From the NCBI RefSeq assembly GCF_013409625.1, contig NZ_JACCBF010000001.1:4653001-4717000 (forward strand): a stretch of DNA of 64,000 nt, given 5' to 3'. Origin of the DNA: Nocardioides kongjuensis (GTDB lineage Bacteria; Actinomycetota; Actinomycetes; Propionibacteriales; Nocardioidaceae). Shown piece by piece: positions 6,930 to 15,784 of this stretch (positions within the stretch are counted from its first letter, which is position 1; every line of letters starts with the position of its first letter). The notes beneath the pieces were generated by a model. It was not told the origin of the DNA, did not search any database, and worked only from the letters and a program-made list of their open reading frames with translations. Made by a program: the position numbers and the translations under genes.

Positions 6930-9347
6930 TCAGTCCAGCGAGAGCCCGGCGGCCGGCGTGACCCGGGACGCCTTGCGCGAGGGCAGGACCGCGGCGACGA
7001 GGCCGGCCAGGGCGGAGGTCGTCACCACGGCCGCGAGCTGCCCCCACGGCAGCACCAGGCTCGCGCCGTCGACGGCGGGCTGCACGAGCGCCCGGACGCC
7101 GGTCCAGGCGAACAGCACGCCCAGCGCGGTGCCGATCAGGGTCGCCACGACGGACAGCAGCACCGCCTCGGCGGCCAGCATCCGGCGTACCTGGCGACGG
7201 GTGAGGCCGAGCGCCCGCAACAGTGCGTGCTCGCGGCCGCGCTCCAGCACCGACAGGCCGAGGGTGTTGCCGATGCCGACCAGGGCGATGAGCACGGCGA
7301 TGGCGAGCAGGCCGAGGACACCACCGGTGAGCACGTCGAGCTGGGTGTCGACGTACGCCCGCCTGGCCAGGCCGTTCTCCACGCCGGCGTCGAGTGGAGA
7401 GGCGACGGCCTCGACCGAGCCGGCCAGGTCCTCGGGGTCGGCGTCCTCGGCGGCGCGCAGCCACACCGCCTGGGTCCCGGCATCGGGGGCGAGCTTCGCG
7501 AGCGTCGTACGGCGGACCAGGGCGGCCTCGCCCCAGCCCTCGCCACCGGCGACCCGGAGGTCCCGGCTCCTGTCGCCGACGGTGACCCGGACGACGTCGC
7601 CGACCTCGACGCCGTCGCCGATCAGGTCCCAGGGGACCAGGACCTGCCGCGGCCCGGGCGTCGGGAGGTCGCCGTGCAGCACCTCCGCGGCGCCCGCGGT
7701 CGTCGCGGGCAGCAGGGGGAGCGGGTCGAGGTCGCCGATCCGGGCGAGCGCACCGGGGACGGGTACGGCGGCGGCGATCCCGTCGATCGCCCGCAGCCTG
7801 GCCTGGGTGTCGCCGGGCAGCGGAGCGGCACCGGTGACGGCCAGGTCGATCGGGTGCTGCTCGTCCATGTCGGCGGCGAGGGCGCTGCGGGAGCTCGCCA
7901 TGCCCGTGAGCACCGCCGTCGTCAGGGTGACGCCGACGAGCAGCGAGGCCGCCGTGGCGGCGGTCCGGCGCGGGTTGCGCACGGCGTTGCCGGCGGCCAG
8001 GCGTCCGGCCGGTCCGAGCAGCCGGTGCGTGAGCGGCCCGGCCGCGCGGATCAGGGCGGGCACCAGGACCGGCCCGAGGAGCAGCACGCCGGCGAACACC
8101 GGGATGCCGCCGGCCGCGAGGGTGCCGACGTCGGCGGTGGCGACCGCCGCCGCCAGGCCGAGAGCACCGGCGGCAAGGGCGAGGACGCCGAGGGTGAGCC
8201 GGATCCGGCCGCTGCGGGTGCGGACCCGGGTGCTGTCGTCGGGGCGCAGGGCGGCGAGCGGGCTGACCTGGACGGCGCGGCGGGTCGGCAACCAGGCCGC
8301 CACGAGGGTGACGAGGACGGCCACGGCGGCGGCCCCCGCGAGCCAGGCCGCGCTCACGTGGGGTGCGCCGAGCCGGGTCTGCGGCCACTGCGCGCGGACC
8401 AGCGCCACCAGGCCGTGGCCGACGCCGAGCCCGGACAGGACGCCGATGACGGCGGCGAGGACCCCGAGCGCGAGCGACTCGAGCCGGACCGAGCGCAGCA
8501 CCTGACGACGGGTCGCGCCGACGCAGCGCAGCAGCGCGAAGTCGCGCGTGCGCTGGGCGAACAGGATCGTGAAGGTGTTGTTGATGACCAGGATCCCCAC
8601 CACGAGGGCGATCGCGCCGAACAGCAGCACGACCACTTGGACGACGTCGACGCCGTTGTTGACCTGCTGCTGGAGGTCCTGGACGTAGTCGTCGACGGAC
8701 TCGACGTCCGCGTCCGCCACGGCGGCGCCGATCCTCGACGCTGCATCGGGACCTGCCCAGGCGAGGCTGGTCACGAACAGCTGGTCCTGCCACCGGGCGA
8801 GGTCCGACCACAGCACGTAGACCGAGGCATAGGCGTAGGTCGACGGCGAGTCGACGAGCCCGACCACGGTGACGTCGAGCGCGCTGGCTCCGGTGCCGAT
8901 CCGCAGCCGGTCGCCGACCGCGACCTTCTCGACCTTGGCGGTGTTCGTGTCGACCACGGCCTCGCCCGGTCCGCCCGGGAACCGGCCGGCGACGAGGTCC
9001 TGCCAACGACGGTCGGGTCGGTCGGGGAGCTGGCCGATGTCGGTGTCGGTGTCGATCACCTTCCCGGCGAGGGCCACCTGCTGCATCGTCCAGCCGATCA
9101 GCCACGCGTCGGCGCCGTCCTGCTGCGCGGCGTCGAGGAGGGTGCCTGCGTCCGCGGCCGAGGGGCTGTCGACGACGGCCGTGGCGCCGTCGTACGGCTC
9201 CGCGAGACCGGCGGTCAGGCCCGCCCGCATCGACGACGACAGGGCGGCGGTGACCACGATGAACGCCGAGCCGATGACGACGGCGAGCAGCGCGGCGCCG
9301 TACCGGCGCGTGTGCGTGCGCAGCGACGCCAGGATCACGGTGCGCAT
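6930..9347 (-). CDS. ABC transporter permease, tandem FtsX-type
   Basis: This 805-residue protein has one N-terminal TM segment, a large extracytoplasmic domain, then three TM helices per FtsX repeat, giving two FtsX domains (around 270-400 and 690-800). It resembles MacB/YknZ/LolC-like exporters that move lipids, peptides or antibiotics across the membrane by mechanotransmission. The start ATG (9347) overlaps the stop of the ATPase gene by one base, so the two are translationally coupled. The substrate cannot be told from sequence. The gene is part of an ABC/two-component insertion in an otherwise conserved block. Confidence 0.9.
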   Translation of the reverse strand: MRTVILASLRTHTRRYGAALLAVVIGSAFIVVTAALSSSMRAGLTAGLAEPYDGATAVVDSPSAADAGTLLDAAQQDGADAWLIGWTMQQVALAGKVIDTDTDIGQLPDRPDRRWQDLVAGRFPGGPGEAVVDTNTAKVEKVAVGDRLRIGTGASALDVTVVGLVDSPSTYAYASVYVLWSDLARWQDQLFVTSLAWAGPDAASRIGAAVADADVESVDDYVQDLQQQVNNGVDVVQVVVLLFGAIALVVGILVINNTFTILFAQRTRDFALLRCVGATRRQVLRSVRLESLALGVLAAVIGVLSGLGVGHGLVALVRAQWPQTRLGAPHVSAAWLAGAAAVAVLVTLVAAWLPTRRAVQVSPLAALRPDDSTRVRTRSGRIRLTLGVLALAAGALGLAAAVATADVGTLAAGGIPVFAGVLLLGPVLVPALIRAAGPLTHRLLGPAGRLAAGNAVRNPRRTAATAASLLVGVTLTTAVLTGMASSRSALAADMDEQHPIDLAVTGAAPLPGDTQARLRAIDGIAAAVPVPGALARIGDLDPLPLLPATTAGAAEVLHGDLPTPGPRQVLVPWDLIGDGVEVGDVVRVTVGDRSRDLRVAGGEGWGEAALVRRTTLAKLAPDAGTQAVWLRAAEDADPEDLAGSVEAVASPLDAGVENGLARRAYVDTQLDVLTGGVLGLLAIAVLIALVGIGNTLGLSVLERGREHALLRALGLTRRQVRRMLAAEAVLLSVVATLIGTALGVLFAWTGVRALVQPAVDGASLVLPWGQLAAVVTTSALAGLVAAVLPSRKASRVTPAAGLSLD

Positions 9348-10048
9348 CAGGCCGCGACCTCGCGGCGCTCGGTGATCCGGCCGTCGGCGAGCACGACGAC
9401 CTCGTCGGCGTACTGCGCCGCCTCGATCTCGTGGGTCACCATCACCACGGTCTGGCCGAGCTCGCGCACGGACTGGCGCAGCAGCGAGAGGACCTCGGCC
9501 GAGCTGGTGCTGTCGAGGTTGCCGGTGGGCTCGTCGGCGAACACGATCGCCGGCCCTGCCAGCAGCGCCCGCGCGATGGCGACCCGCTGCTGCTGACCAC
9601 CCGACAGCTCCGAGGGCCGGTGCCCGAGTCGCTCGGTGAGGTCGAGGGTCTCGACGATGGCGGCGAACCGCTGCTGCGCCTCGCTGCTGCGGTCGCGACC
9701 GGCGAGCTCGGTCGGCAGCCAGATGTTCTGCTCGGCGCTCAGCATCGGCAGCAGGTTGAACGCCTGGAAGACGAACCCCACGTGGTCGCGGCGGAACCGG
9801 GTCAGTGCGTCGTCGCCGAGGTTCTCCAGGGGCTGGCCCGCGACGGTGACGGTGCCGCCCGTCGGCTGGTCCAGGCCGGCCAGGCAGTGCATCAGCGTGG
9901 ACTTGCCGGACCCGGAGGGCCCCATGATCGCGGTGAACCGGCCCGCGGGGAGGTCGAGGTCGACGCCGCGCAGGGCGTGGACGAGGGTGTCGCCGCGGCC
10001 GAAGGACTTGGTGAGGCCGCGAGCGCTGGCGGCGAGCAGGGAGGTCAT
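9347..10048 (-). CDS. ABC transporter ATP-binding protein, LolD/MacB type
   Basis: This is a 233-residue ATPase with Walker A GPSGSGKST near 42-50, the signature LSGGQQQR, Walker B IVFADEPTGNLDS and the H-loop VTHE. The ADEPTGNLD form is diagnostic of the LolD/FtsE/MacB group, which drives FtsX-type permeases. It heads the ATPase-permease pair. The gene lies 90 bp downstream of the response regulator and reads in the same direction, suggesting control by the adjacent two-component system, as in Bce/Yxe-type detoxification modules. Confidence 0.94.
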   Translation of the reverse strand: MTSLLAASARGLTKSFGRGDTLVHALRGVDLDLPAGRFTAIMGPSGSGKSTLMHCLAGLDQPTGGTVTVAGQPLENLGDDALTRFRRDHVGFVFQAFNLLPMLSAEQNIWLPTELAGRDRSSEAQQRFAAIVETLDLTERLGHRPSELSGGQQQRVAIARALLAGPAIVFADEPTGNLDSTSSAEVLSLLRQSVRELGQTVVMVTHEIEAAQYADEVVVLADGRITERREVAA

Positions 10049-10138
10049 GGCACCGAGCCTCGCCGGGATCGGCGGGCGGATCGTCAGGCCACGGGCTGAT
10101 CCTGTGTACGACGACGGGTGGACCTCGGGTGCGACCGG

Positions 10139-10816
10139 TCAGGAGCCGACCAGTCCCGTCTCGTACGCCAGCACGACCAGCTGCACGCGGTCCCGGGAGC
10201 CGGTCTTGGCGAGCAGCCGTCCGACGTGCGTCTTCACGGTGGCTTCGGAGACCACGAAGTCGGCGGCGATCTCGGCGTTGGAGAGGCCCCGGCCGACGAG
10301 GACGAGGGTCTCGCGCTCGCGCTCGGTGAGGGCGTCGAGCCGGTCGTCGGGGGCCGTGGACGACGGGTCGGGCAGGGCGCCGGCGAAGTGGTCGAGCAGG
10401 CGGCGGGTGGTGCTGGGGGCGACGACGGAGTCGCCGGCGTGGACGGTGCGGATGGCGTCGAGGAGGGTGTCGGGGGTGGCGTCCTTGAGCAGGAACGCCG
10501 CTGCGCCGGCGCGGATCGCGGCGAAGGCGTACTCGTCGAGGTCGAAGGTGGTCAGCACGATCACCTGGGGCGCCTCGGGCCACTGGGCCAGGCGTCGGGT
10601 GGCCTCGACACCGTCGAGGCGCGGCATCCGCACGTCCATGAGGACGACGTCGCAGCGCGTCACCGAGAGCCGCTCCAGCGCCTGGCCGCCGTCGCCGGCC
10701 TCGCCGACGACCGTCAGGTCGGGTTGGCTGTCGATGAGCATCCGGAACCCGGCGCGGACCAGGTCCTGGTCGTCGACGAGGAACACCCGGATCGGCTCGC
10801 TCCCAGCATCGGTCAC
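10139..10816 (-). CDS. NarL/LuxR-family response regulator
   Basis: The 225-residue protein has an N-terminal receiver domain with acidic pocket D15/D16, phosphoacceptor D61 in the LMDVRMP motif, and K of LLKDA near 111. It ends in a LuxR-type helix-turn-helix (LTERERETLVLVGRGLSNAEI, with VSEATVKTHV as recognition helix). The GTG start overlaps the histidine-kinase stop as GTGA, so kinase and regulator are made together. The likely targets are the ABC genes directly downstream. Confidence 0.94.
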   Translation of the reverse strand: MTDAGSEPIRVFLVDDQDLVRAGFRMLIDSQPDLTVVGEAGDGGQALERLSVTRCDVVLMDVRMPRLDGVEATRRLAQWPEAPQVIVLTTFDLDEYAFAAIRAGAAAFLLKDATPDTLLDAIRTVHAGDSVVAPSTTRRLLDHFAGALPDPSSTAPDDRLDALTERERETLVLVGRGLSNAEIAADFVVSEATVKTHVGRLLAKTGSRDRVQLVVLAYETGLVGS

Positions 10817-11964
10817 AGGGGGATCCTCGCGCACACGCGGAAACCGCCGCCCGGCACCGGCCCGGCCGTCAAGGTGCCGCCGTGGGCGTCGACCCGCTCG
10901 CGCATTCCGGCCAGGCCGAGTCCGCGGCCGTCGTCCGGTGCTGCCGCGCCACGACCGTCGTCGGCCACCTCGACCGCCACGACACCGTCCTCGACCCGCA
11001 CCCCGACGCGGGCAGCGGCACCCGGCCCCGCGTGCTTGCGGACGTTGCTCAGCGCCTCCTGCACGATCCGGTACGTCGTCAGCGCCACCCCGTCCGACAC
11101 GGCCGGCAGGCCGGCCGGCACGTGCCCGTCGACCGAGGTGCCCGCGGCGCGCGCCTCGTCCAGCAGTGCCGGCAGGTCGGCGAGCCGGGGCTGGGGGACG
11201 GTGGTTGCCTCCTCCGCACGCAGCAGGCCGAGCATCCGGCGCAGCTCGGCGATCGCCTCCCGCCCGGTGCTGGCGATGGTGGCGAGGGCCGGACCGGTCA
11301 CGCTCGGGTCGTGCGCAGCGGCAGCGCGGGCGCCGTCGGCCTGCACGACGATCGTGGTCAGCCCGTGCGCCACGACGTCGTGCATCTCGCGGGCGATCCG
11401 GTGCCGCTCCTCCATCGCGGCCAACGCTGCCTGCTGGGCCGCCTCGCGCTCGAGCCGCTCGCCGCGCTCGACCAGCGCGTCGACGTACGCCTGACGGGTG
11501 CGGGCGAGCGTGCCCAGCGTCCAGGCGACGACGACGAACAGGCCGATCGTGACCGAGTACGCCGCGACGTTCTCGGGGGTGAGCAGGTTCGCGCCGAAGC
11601 CGCGCAGCCAGTCGACGGCGGCGATGGCGGCGCCGACCAGACCGGTGCCGAGCGCGGCAGCAGCCCAGCGCGGGCCGGCGTAGCGGGCGACGGAGTAGAG
11701 GGCGACCGGGAACGCGAACTGGCTCCACAACGGGGTGTCGTTGACCAGCGGCTGCACGGCCGTCGCGCCGGCGACGAGGGCGAAGACCGCGACGGGGTGG
11801 CGGCGCCGGGCGAGGAGCGGGGTGATCTGCAGGACCATCAGCACGCCGTCGACGGCGTCGACGAGAAGCAGGTACGGCACCACCGGCAGCAGCAGGAACC
11901 CGGTCAGCCCGAGGTCGAACCACCGCTCGCCGCGCGGCCCGAGGCGCCAGGGTTGCCGATGCAC
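10813..11964 (-). CDS. Sensor histidine kinase, HisKA_3 / DesK type
   Basis: The 383-residue kinase begins with about four to five TM helices (residues 15-150) and no large extracytoplasmic loop, so the sensor is probably intramembrane. The HisKA_3 box is ERHRIAREMHDVVAHGL, with the phosphoacceptor His in MHDVV. The HATPase part has QEALSNVRKH (N box) and GRGLGLAGMRERV (G box). The GTG start has TACGGT (11971-11976, minus strand) 6 bp upstream, indicating a leaderless promoter for the whole kinase-regulator-ABC set. Its signal is unknown; antimicrobial or envelope stress is plausible given the FtsX exporter. Confidence 0.93.
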   Translation of the reverse strand: MHRQPWRLGPRGERWFDLGLTGFLLLPVVPYLLLVDAVDGVLMVLQITPLLARRRHPVAVFALVAGATAVQPLVNDTPLWSQFAFPVALYSVARYAGPRWAAAALGTGLVGAAIAAVDWLRGFGANLLTPENVAAYSVTIGLFVVVAWTLGTLARTRQAYVDALVERGERLEREAAQQAALAAMEERHRIAREMHDVVAHGLTTIVVQADGARAAAAHDPSVTGPALATIASTGREAIAELRRMLGLLRAEEATTVPQPRLADLPALLDEARAAGTSVDGHVPAGLPAVSDGVALTTYRIVQEALSNVRKHAGPGAAARVGVRVEDGVVAVEVADDGRGAAAPDDGRGLGLAGMRERVDAHGGTLTAGPVPGGGFRVCARIPL

Positions 11965-12059
11965 CGGGCCACCGTAGACGGGCCGGGAGGCCCGGACGTC
12001 AGACCACGGGTGGATCCGTCACGGCCGACGTACCATCGGAGATGTCGGAAGGAGTTGCC

Positions 12060-12212
12060 ATGGCCGAGCAGTCCCGGCTGGAGCGCTACAAGCACCTGCC
12101 CCCGCCGATCGACCCGGACACGCTGCGCACCTCGCAGGACGTCGACCCGGCGCCGCCGGAGGAGGACGACACCTACCGCGAGCTGCTCTGGGTCGTGAAC
12201 CGCTACGGCTGA
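12060..12212 (+). CDS. Small acidic hypothetical protein (50 aa)
   Basis: This short frame starts MAEQSRLERYKHLPPPIDP and ends ELLWVVNRYG. A strong GGAAGGAG site (12047-12054) sits 5 bp before the ATG at 12060; an in-frame ATG at 12042 overlaps that site and is less likely. The protein is Pro/Asp/Glu-rich with an amphipathic C-terminus, and has no known motif. It stands alone, divergent from the kinase gene and convergent with the membrane protein gene. The ribosome site and codon use make it a real gene, but its function is unknown. Confidence 0.65.
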   Translation: MAEQSRLERYKHLPPPIDPDTLRTSQDVDPAPPEEDDTYRELLWVVNRYG

Positions 12213-12236
12213 CCGGCTCAGCGGGCTCGGCGGGGC

Positions 12237-12668
12237 TCAGCCGGCGATCTTGTCGGCCAGGACCACCCAGGTGAAGAAGGCGATGCCGAGCAGCATCCCG
12301 ACGTGCCCGAGGATCGACAGCGACGGCCCTTCCGCCCAGCTGTCGCCGGTGGTGTCGGCGGCGTGCTTGCCCGGGCGCGCGAACCACCGCGCCAGGATCA
12401 GGATCCCGACCAGCACCTCGAGCCACCAGGCGACCAGTGCGAGCGCGCCGATGCCGCCGCTGGGAGAGGTGAGGTAGTAGATCCACACCGCCAGCGCGAC
12501 CACCCCGATCAGGGTGTGGGCGTTGACGACCGTGAGGGGTACGACGGCGTGGCCGGACTGGGCGTGCTCCGAGGAGAGCCGCATCCTGGTCAGGAGCACG
12601 ACCACCGCGGCGAGCGCGGTCAGCATCCACACGGCGTTGTCGAGGCTCACCGCGGCATCGTCGCACAC
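12237..12668 (-). CDS. Four-helix integral membrane protein of unknown function
   Basis: This 143-residue protein has four hydrophobic segments at about 9-26, 42-65, 73-95 and 122-140, separated by short charged loops, with a Gly/Asp-rich loop before the last helix. No catalytic or cofactor motif is evident, although single His residues occur near the helices. The frame opens with GTG at 12668; a second in-frame GTG at 12650 (reading VSLDNAVWM) would place the first helix nearer the N-terminus and may be the true start. I cannot assign a family. Confidence 0.7.
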   Translation of the reverse strand: MCDDAAVSLDNAVWMLTALAAVVVLLTRMRLSSEHAQSGHAVVPLTVVNAHTLIGVVALAVWIYYLTSPSGGIGALALVAWWLEVLVGILILARWFARPGKHAADTTGDSWAEGPSLSILGHVGMLLGIAFFTWVVLADKIAG

Positions 12669-12715
12669 CCTGTGACCCGCGCCACACGACCATGCCGTCT
12701 GAGTAAGGTCAGTCC

Positions 12716-12871
12716 ATGACCAAGTGGGAGTACCAGGTGGCGCCCGTCCTCAACCACGTCGCGGCGCAGATCCTCAACAACTTCGGCCAGGACGGCTGGG
12801 AGCTCGTCACCCTGATCCCGGGCCAGGGCGGCAACGACATCGCCTACTTCAAGCGCCCGGTCGAGGGCTGA
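12716..12871 (+). CDS. DUF4177-type small protein
   Basis: This 51-residue protein starts MTKWEYQVAPVLNHVAAQIL and contains the family's GWELV core followed by IAYFKRP. It is the counterpart of the small Rv3678A gene that precedes the RidA gene in mycobacteria. TAAGGT (12704-12709) lies 6 bp before the ATG, and there is no Shine-Dalgarno sequence, so a leaderless mRNA is likely. It lies 3 bp upstream of ridA and probably shares its transcript. The biochemical role is not known. Confidence 0.85.
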   Translation: MTKWEYQVAPVLNHVAAQILNNFGQDGWELVTLIPGQGGNDIAYFKRPVEG

Positions 12872-12874
12872 GCC

Positions 12875-13351
12875 GTGGCCGCGCACAGCACCCCCGAGGA
12901 GCGCCTGGCCGAGCTCGGCCTGACGGTTCCCGCGGTCGTTCCGCCGGTGGCGGCGTACGTCCCCGCCGTCCGCAGCGGCGACCACGTCTACACCGCCGGC
13001 CAGCTGCCGATGCGCGATGGCGCGTTGATGGAGACCGGCAAGGTCGGCGACACGGTGAGCCCGGACGAGGCCTACCAGTGCGCCCGCCAGTGCGCGCTGA
13101 ATGCGATCGCCGCGATCCGCTCCGTGGCGGGCGACCTCGCCAACGTGCGGATCGTCAAGGTCGTCGCCTTCGTCGCCTCGGCGCCGGACTTCACCGGCCA
13201 GCCGGGGGTCGCCAACGGCGCCTCCGACCTGTTCGGCGACGTCTTCGGCGATGCCGGCATCCACGCCCGCTCCGCGGTCGGCGTACCCGTGCTGCCGCTG
13301 GACTCGCCGGTCGAGGTCGAGGTCGTCGCCGAGATCATGGCGGCCCTGTGA
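12875..13351 (+). CDS. RidA/YjgF family protein
   Basis: This 158-residue protein has a single RidA-fold domain. It contains the YTAGQLPMRDG segment near residues 40-50 and a C-terminal SAVGVPVLPLDSPVEVE strand. The canonical Arg of active RidA deaminases (in the R-x-C-V/P motif) is not obvious at the expected place, where SAVGVPVL is found instead. This suggests a RidA-like subgroup without proven imine deaminase activity. The GTG start is 3 bp after the DUF4177 stop. The mycobacterial homologue at this locus is Rv3678c. Confidence 0.9.
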   Translation: MAAHSTPEERLAELGLTVPAVVPPVAAYVPAVRSGDHVYTAGQLPMRDGALMETGKVGDTVSPDEAYQCARQCALNAIAAIRSVAGDLANVRIVKVVAFVASAPDFTGQPGVANGASDLFGDVFGDAGIHARSAVGVPVLPLDSPVEVEVVAEIMAAL

Positions 13352-14217
13352 GGATCCCCCTCCCGCCGATCCCGTTGCCGGCGCACGTCGCGGACCTCGC
13401 GGCGCAGTACGGCGACGGGCGGCGCGAGGCCGCGCAGCCGCGCGATGCTGCGACCGTCGTCCTGCAGCGCCCGGACGCGCAGGGGCGCCCGGAGGTCTAC
13501 CTGCTGCGCCGGCAGACCACGATGGACTTCGCCGGCGGCATGTGCGTGTTCCCCGGCGGCGGGGTGGACCCGCGCGACTACGACCACACGGTCGCCTGGG
13601 CCGGACCCCAGCCCGCCGAGTGGGCGGCCCGGCTCGGCACGAGCGAGGACGTCGCCCGCGCGCTCGTCTGCGCCGCGGTCCGCGAGACCTTCGAGGAGTC
13701 CGGTGTCCTGCTGGCCGGCGCGTCCGCCGGCTCCGTCGTCGCCGACACCACCGGCGAGGACTGGGAGGCTGATCGGGTCGCGCTGGAGTCGCGCGAGCTG
13801 GCGATGACCGACTTCCTGGACCGCCGCGGACTGGTGCTGCGCACCGACCTGCTCGGCATCTGGAGCGGGTGGCTCACGCCGGTCTTCGAGCCGAAGCGCT
13901 ACCGCACGTGGTTCTTCGTCGCCCAGCTGCCCGAGGGGCAGGTCACCCGCGACGTCTCCTCCGAGTCCTCCGAGGTCGTCTGGCTGGCTGCCGACGAGGC
14001 GGTCGCGCAGACCGAGGCCGGCGAGATGGCGATGCTGCCGCCGACGTACCTCACCTGCATGGAGATCGGGGCCATGGGCACCGTCGACGCCGTGATCGCG
14101 GCCAGCGCCGAGCGCAGCGTGGAGATGTTCATGCCCGAGGTGGAGCCGCTCGGCGACGGGTTCACGCTGTCGATCCCCGAGCTGCTGCGGCCCCTGCTGG
14201 CGGCGCGCCGGAGCTGA
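13348..14217 (+). CDS. Nudix hydrolase (NUDT19-like)
   Basis: The 289-residue protein shows FPGGGVDPRD near residue 70, then a roughly 35-residue insertion before the rest of the Nudix box, RETFEESGVLL, near 112-122. This insertion is characteristic of the NUDT19/RP2-like branch, whose animal members cleave CoA and acyl-CoA. The GTG start overlaps the ridA stop (GTGA). I do not recall this gene in the matching mycobacterial block, so it appears to be an addition here. The substrate is an inference. Confidence 0.88.
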   Translation: MRIPLPPIPLPAHVADLAAQYGDGRREAAQPRDAATVVLQRPDAQGRPEVYLLRRQTTMDFAGGMCVFPGGGVDPRDYDHTVAWAGPQPAEWAARLGTSEDVARALVCAAVRETFEESGVLLAGASAGSVVADTTGEDWEADRVALESRELAMTDFLDRRGLVLRTDLLGIWSGWLTPVFEPKRYRTWFFVAQLPEGQVTRDVSSESSEVVWLAADEAVAQTEAGEMAMLPPTYLTCMEIGAMGTVDAVIAASAERSVEMFMPEVEPLGDGFTLSIPELLRPLLAARRS

Positions 14218-14221
14218 GTCG

Positions 14222-15052
14222 ATGACGGTGGAAGCCCAGTCCTGGACCGGCGGCGAGCACGGCGACCGAGGCCGCTGCGTGCTGGCCCCCAACCCCGGCA
14301 TCATGACCCTCGACGGCACCAACACGTGGGTGCTGCGCGAGCCCGGCTCCGCCCGCTCGATCGTCGTCGACCCGGGCCCGCTGCACGACGAGCACCTCGA
14401 CGCCGTCGCGGAGGTCGCCGGCGAGGTCGAGGCGGTCGTGGTCACCCACCACCACCTCGACCACACCGAGGCCGCCCGCGCGTTCGCCGAGCGGATGGGC
14501 TGCGGCGTGCGCGGGCTCGATCCGGCGCAGTGCTGGCGTTCGGAGCCCCTGGCCGACGGCGAGGTGCTCTCGGTCGGGGGCCTCGACGTCGAGGTCATCA
14601 CGACCCCCGGCCACACCACCGACTCGATCTCACTGGTCGTCGACGCCGACGGTGCGCTGCTGACCGGCGACATGGTGCTCGGTCGTGGCACGACGGTGAT
14701 CGTCCACCCCGACGGCGACCTCGGCTCGTACTTCGACTCGATCGCCCGGATGCGCTCCCTCGTCACGTCCGGTCGGGTGCGGTCGCTGTGGCCCGCCCAC
14801 GGCCCGGTGCTCCCGGACGCCGCCGGGGTCCTCGACCACTACGTCGTGCACCGCCGCGAGCGCCTCGCCCAGGTCGAGCAGGCGCTCCAGCGCCTCTGCC
14901 TGTCGCCGGCGCAGCTCCCCGCGGACGTCGCCGAGGACCCGACGCTGCCACGACAGGTCGTCGAGGTCGTGTACGCCGACGTCGACGAGTCGCTCTGGGG
15001 CGCGGCGGAGTGGTCCGTGCGCGCCCAGCTGGCATACCTCGCGCGGCGCTGA
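14222..15052 (+). CDS. MBL-fold metallohydrolase (LACTB2-like)
   Basis: This 276-residue metallo-beta-lactamase-fold protein has the zinc-binding THHHLDHTEA near 76-85, a TTPGHTTDS motif, a LTGDMVLGRG segment and a WPAHGPV motif. The C-terminal part resembles the winged-helix tail of LACTB2-like nucleases/hydrolases. It lies 4 bp after the Nudix gene and ends the operon, facing crp across a strong terminator. The mycobacterial homologue in this order is Rv3677c. Its substrate is unknown. Confidence 0.9.
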   Translation: MTVEAQSWTGGEHGDRGRCVLAPNPGIMTLDGTNTWVLREPGSARSIVVDPGPLHDEHLDAVAEVAGEVEAVVVTHHHLDHTEAARAFAERMGCGVRGLDPAQCWRSEPLADGEVLSVGGLDVEVITTPGHTTDSISLVVDADGALLTGDMVLGRGTTVIVHPDGDLGSYFDSIARMRSLVTSGRVRSLWPAHGPVLPDAAGVLDHYVVHRRERLAQVEQALQRLCLSPAQLPADVAEDPTLPRQVVEVVYADVDESLWGAAEWSVRAQLAYLARR

Positions 15053-15057
15053 ACGAC

Positions 15058-15092
15058 GACGCCCCTCCACGCCGGTGGCGTGGAGGGGCGTC
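15058..15092. terminator. Strong bidirectional hairpin terminator between MBL gene and crp
   Basis: A perfect 16-bp inverted repeat (15058-15073 and 15077-15092) with a 3-nt loop GGT lies between convergent genes, 6 bp after the MBL stop and 15 bp before the crp stop. It lacks a U-tract, as is usual for high-GC actinobacterial terminators. It can serve both directions. Confidence 0.85.
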
Positions 15093-15106
15093 GGTGCGTC
15101 GAGGCG

Positions 15107-15784
15107 TCAGCGCGCGCGGCGCGACATCCGCTCCATGTCGAGGATGACGACCGAACGGGGCTCCAGGCGCAGCCAGCCGCGCGACGCGAAGTCGGCGAGC
15201 GCCTTGTTGACCGTCTCGCGGGAGGCGCCGACCAGCTGGGCGAGCTCCTCCTGGGTGAGGTCGTGGTGCACGTGGACGCCGTCGTCCGCGGTGCGGCCGA
15301 AGCGGTCGGCGAGATCGAGCAGCGCCTTGGCGACGCGGCCGGGCACGTCGGAGAACACGAGGTCCGCGACGACGTCGTTGGCCTTGCGCAGCCGGGCGGC
15401 CAGCTGGGCGAGCAGCCCGCGGGCCACGGTGGGGCGACCCTCGAGCCAGCGCAGCAGGTCCTCGTGCGACAGCGACGCGAACTCCGCGTCGGTCACGCAG
15501 GTGACGGTCGCCGAGCGCGGACCCGGGTCGAAGAGCGACAGCTCGCCGAACATCTGGCCGGGGCCCATGATCGCGAGCAGGTTCTCGCGCCCGTCGGAGG
15601 AGGTGCGGCCGAGCTTCACCTTGCCCTCGAGGACGACGTACAGCTTGTCGCCGCTGTCGCCCTCGTGGAACAGCACCTCACCACGGCGCAGCCGGGTCGT
15701 GGCCAGCGACGTGCGCAGCCCTGCCATCGCCTCGTCGTCGAGGGCACTGAACAGTGGCGCCTGACGGAGTACGTCGTTGTCCAC
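15107..15784 (-). CDS. crp: CRP/FNR-family cyclic-nucleotide regulator
   Basis: This 225-residue protein has an N-terminal cyclic-nucleotide domain containing the FGELSLFDPGPRSATV phosphate-binding cassette, and a C-terminal winged helix with EELAQLVGASRETVNKAL. Length and sequence closely resemble Crp (Rv3676) of M. tuberculosis and GlxR of corynebacteria, which bind cAMP. The GTG start at 15784 is set by GGAGGAAGC immediately upstream. A TAGGAT hexamer lies about 37 bp before the start, giving a short leader. It is divergent from nth, as in mycobacteria. No FNR-type cysteines are present. Confidence 0.95.
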   Translation of the reverse strand: MDNDVLRQAPLFSALDDEAMAGLRTSLATTRLRRGEVLFHEGDSGDKLYVVLEGKVKLGRTSSDGRENLLAIMGPGQMFGELSLFDPGPRSATVTCVTDAEFASLSHEDLLRWLEGRPTVARGLLAQLAARLRKANDVVADLVFSDVPGRVAKALLDLADRFGRTADDGVHVHHDLTQEELAQLVGASRETVNKALADFASRGWLRLEPRSVVILDMERMSRRAR

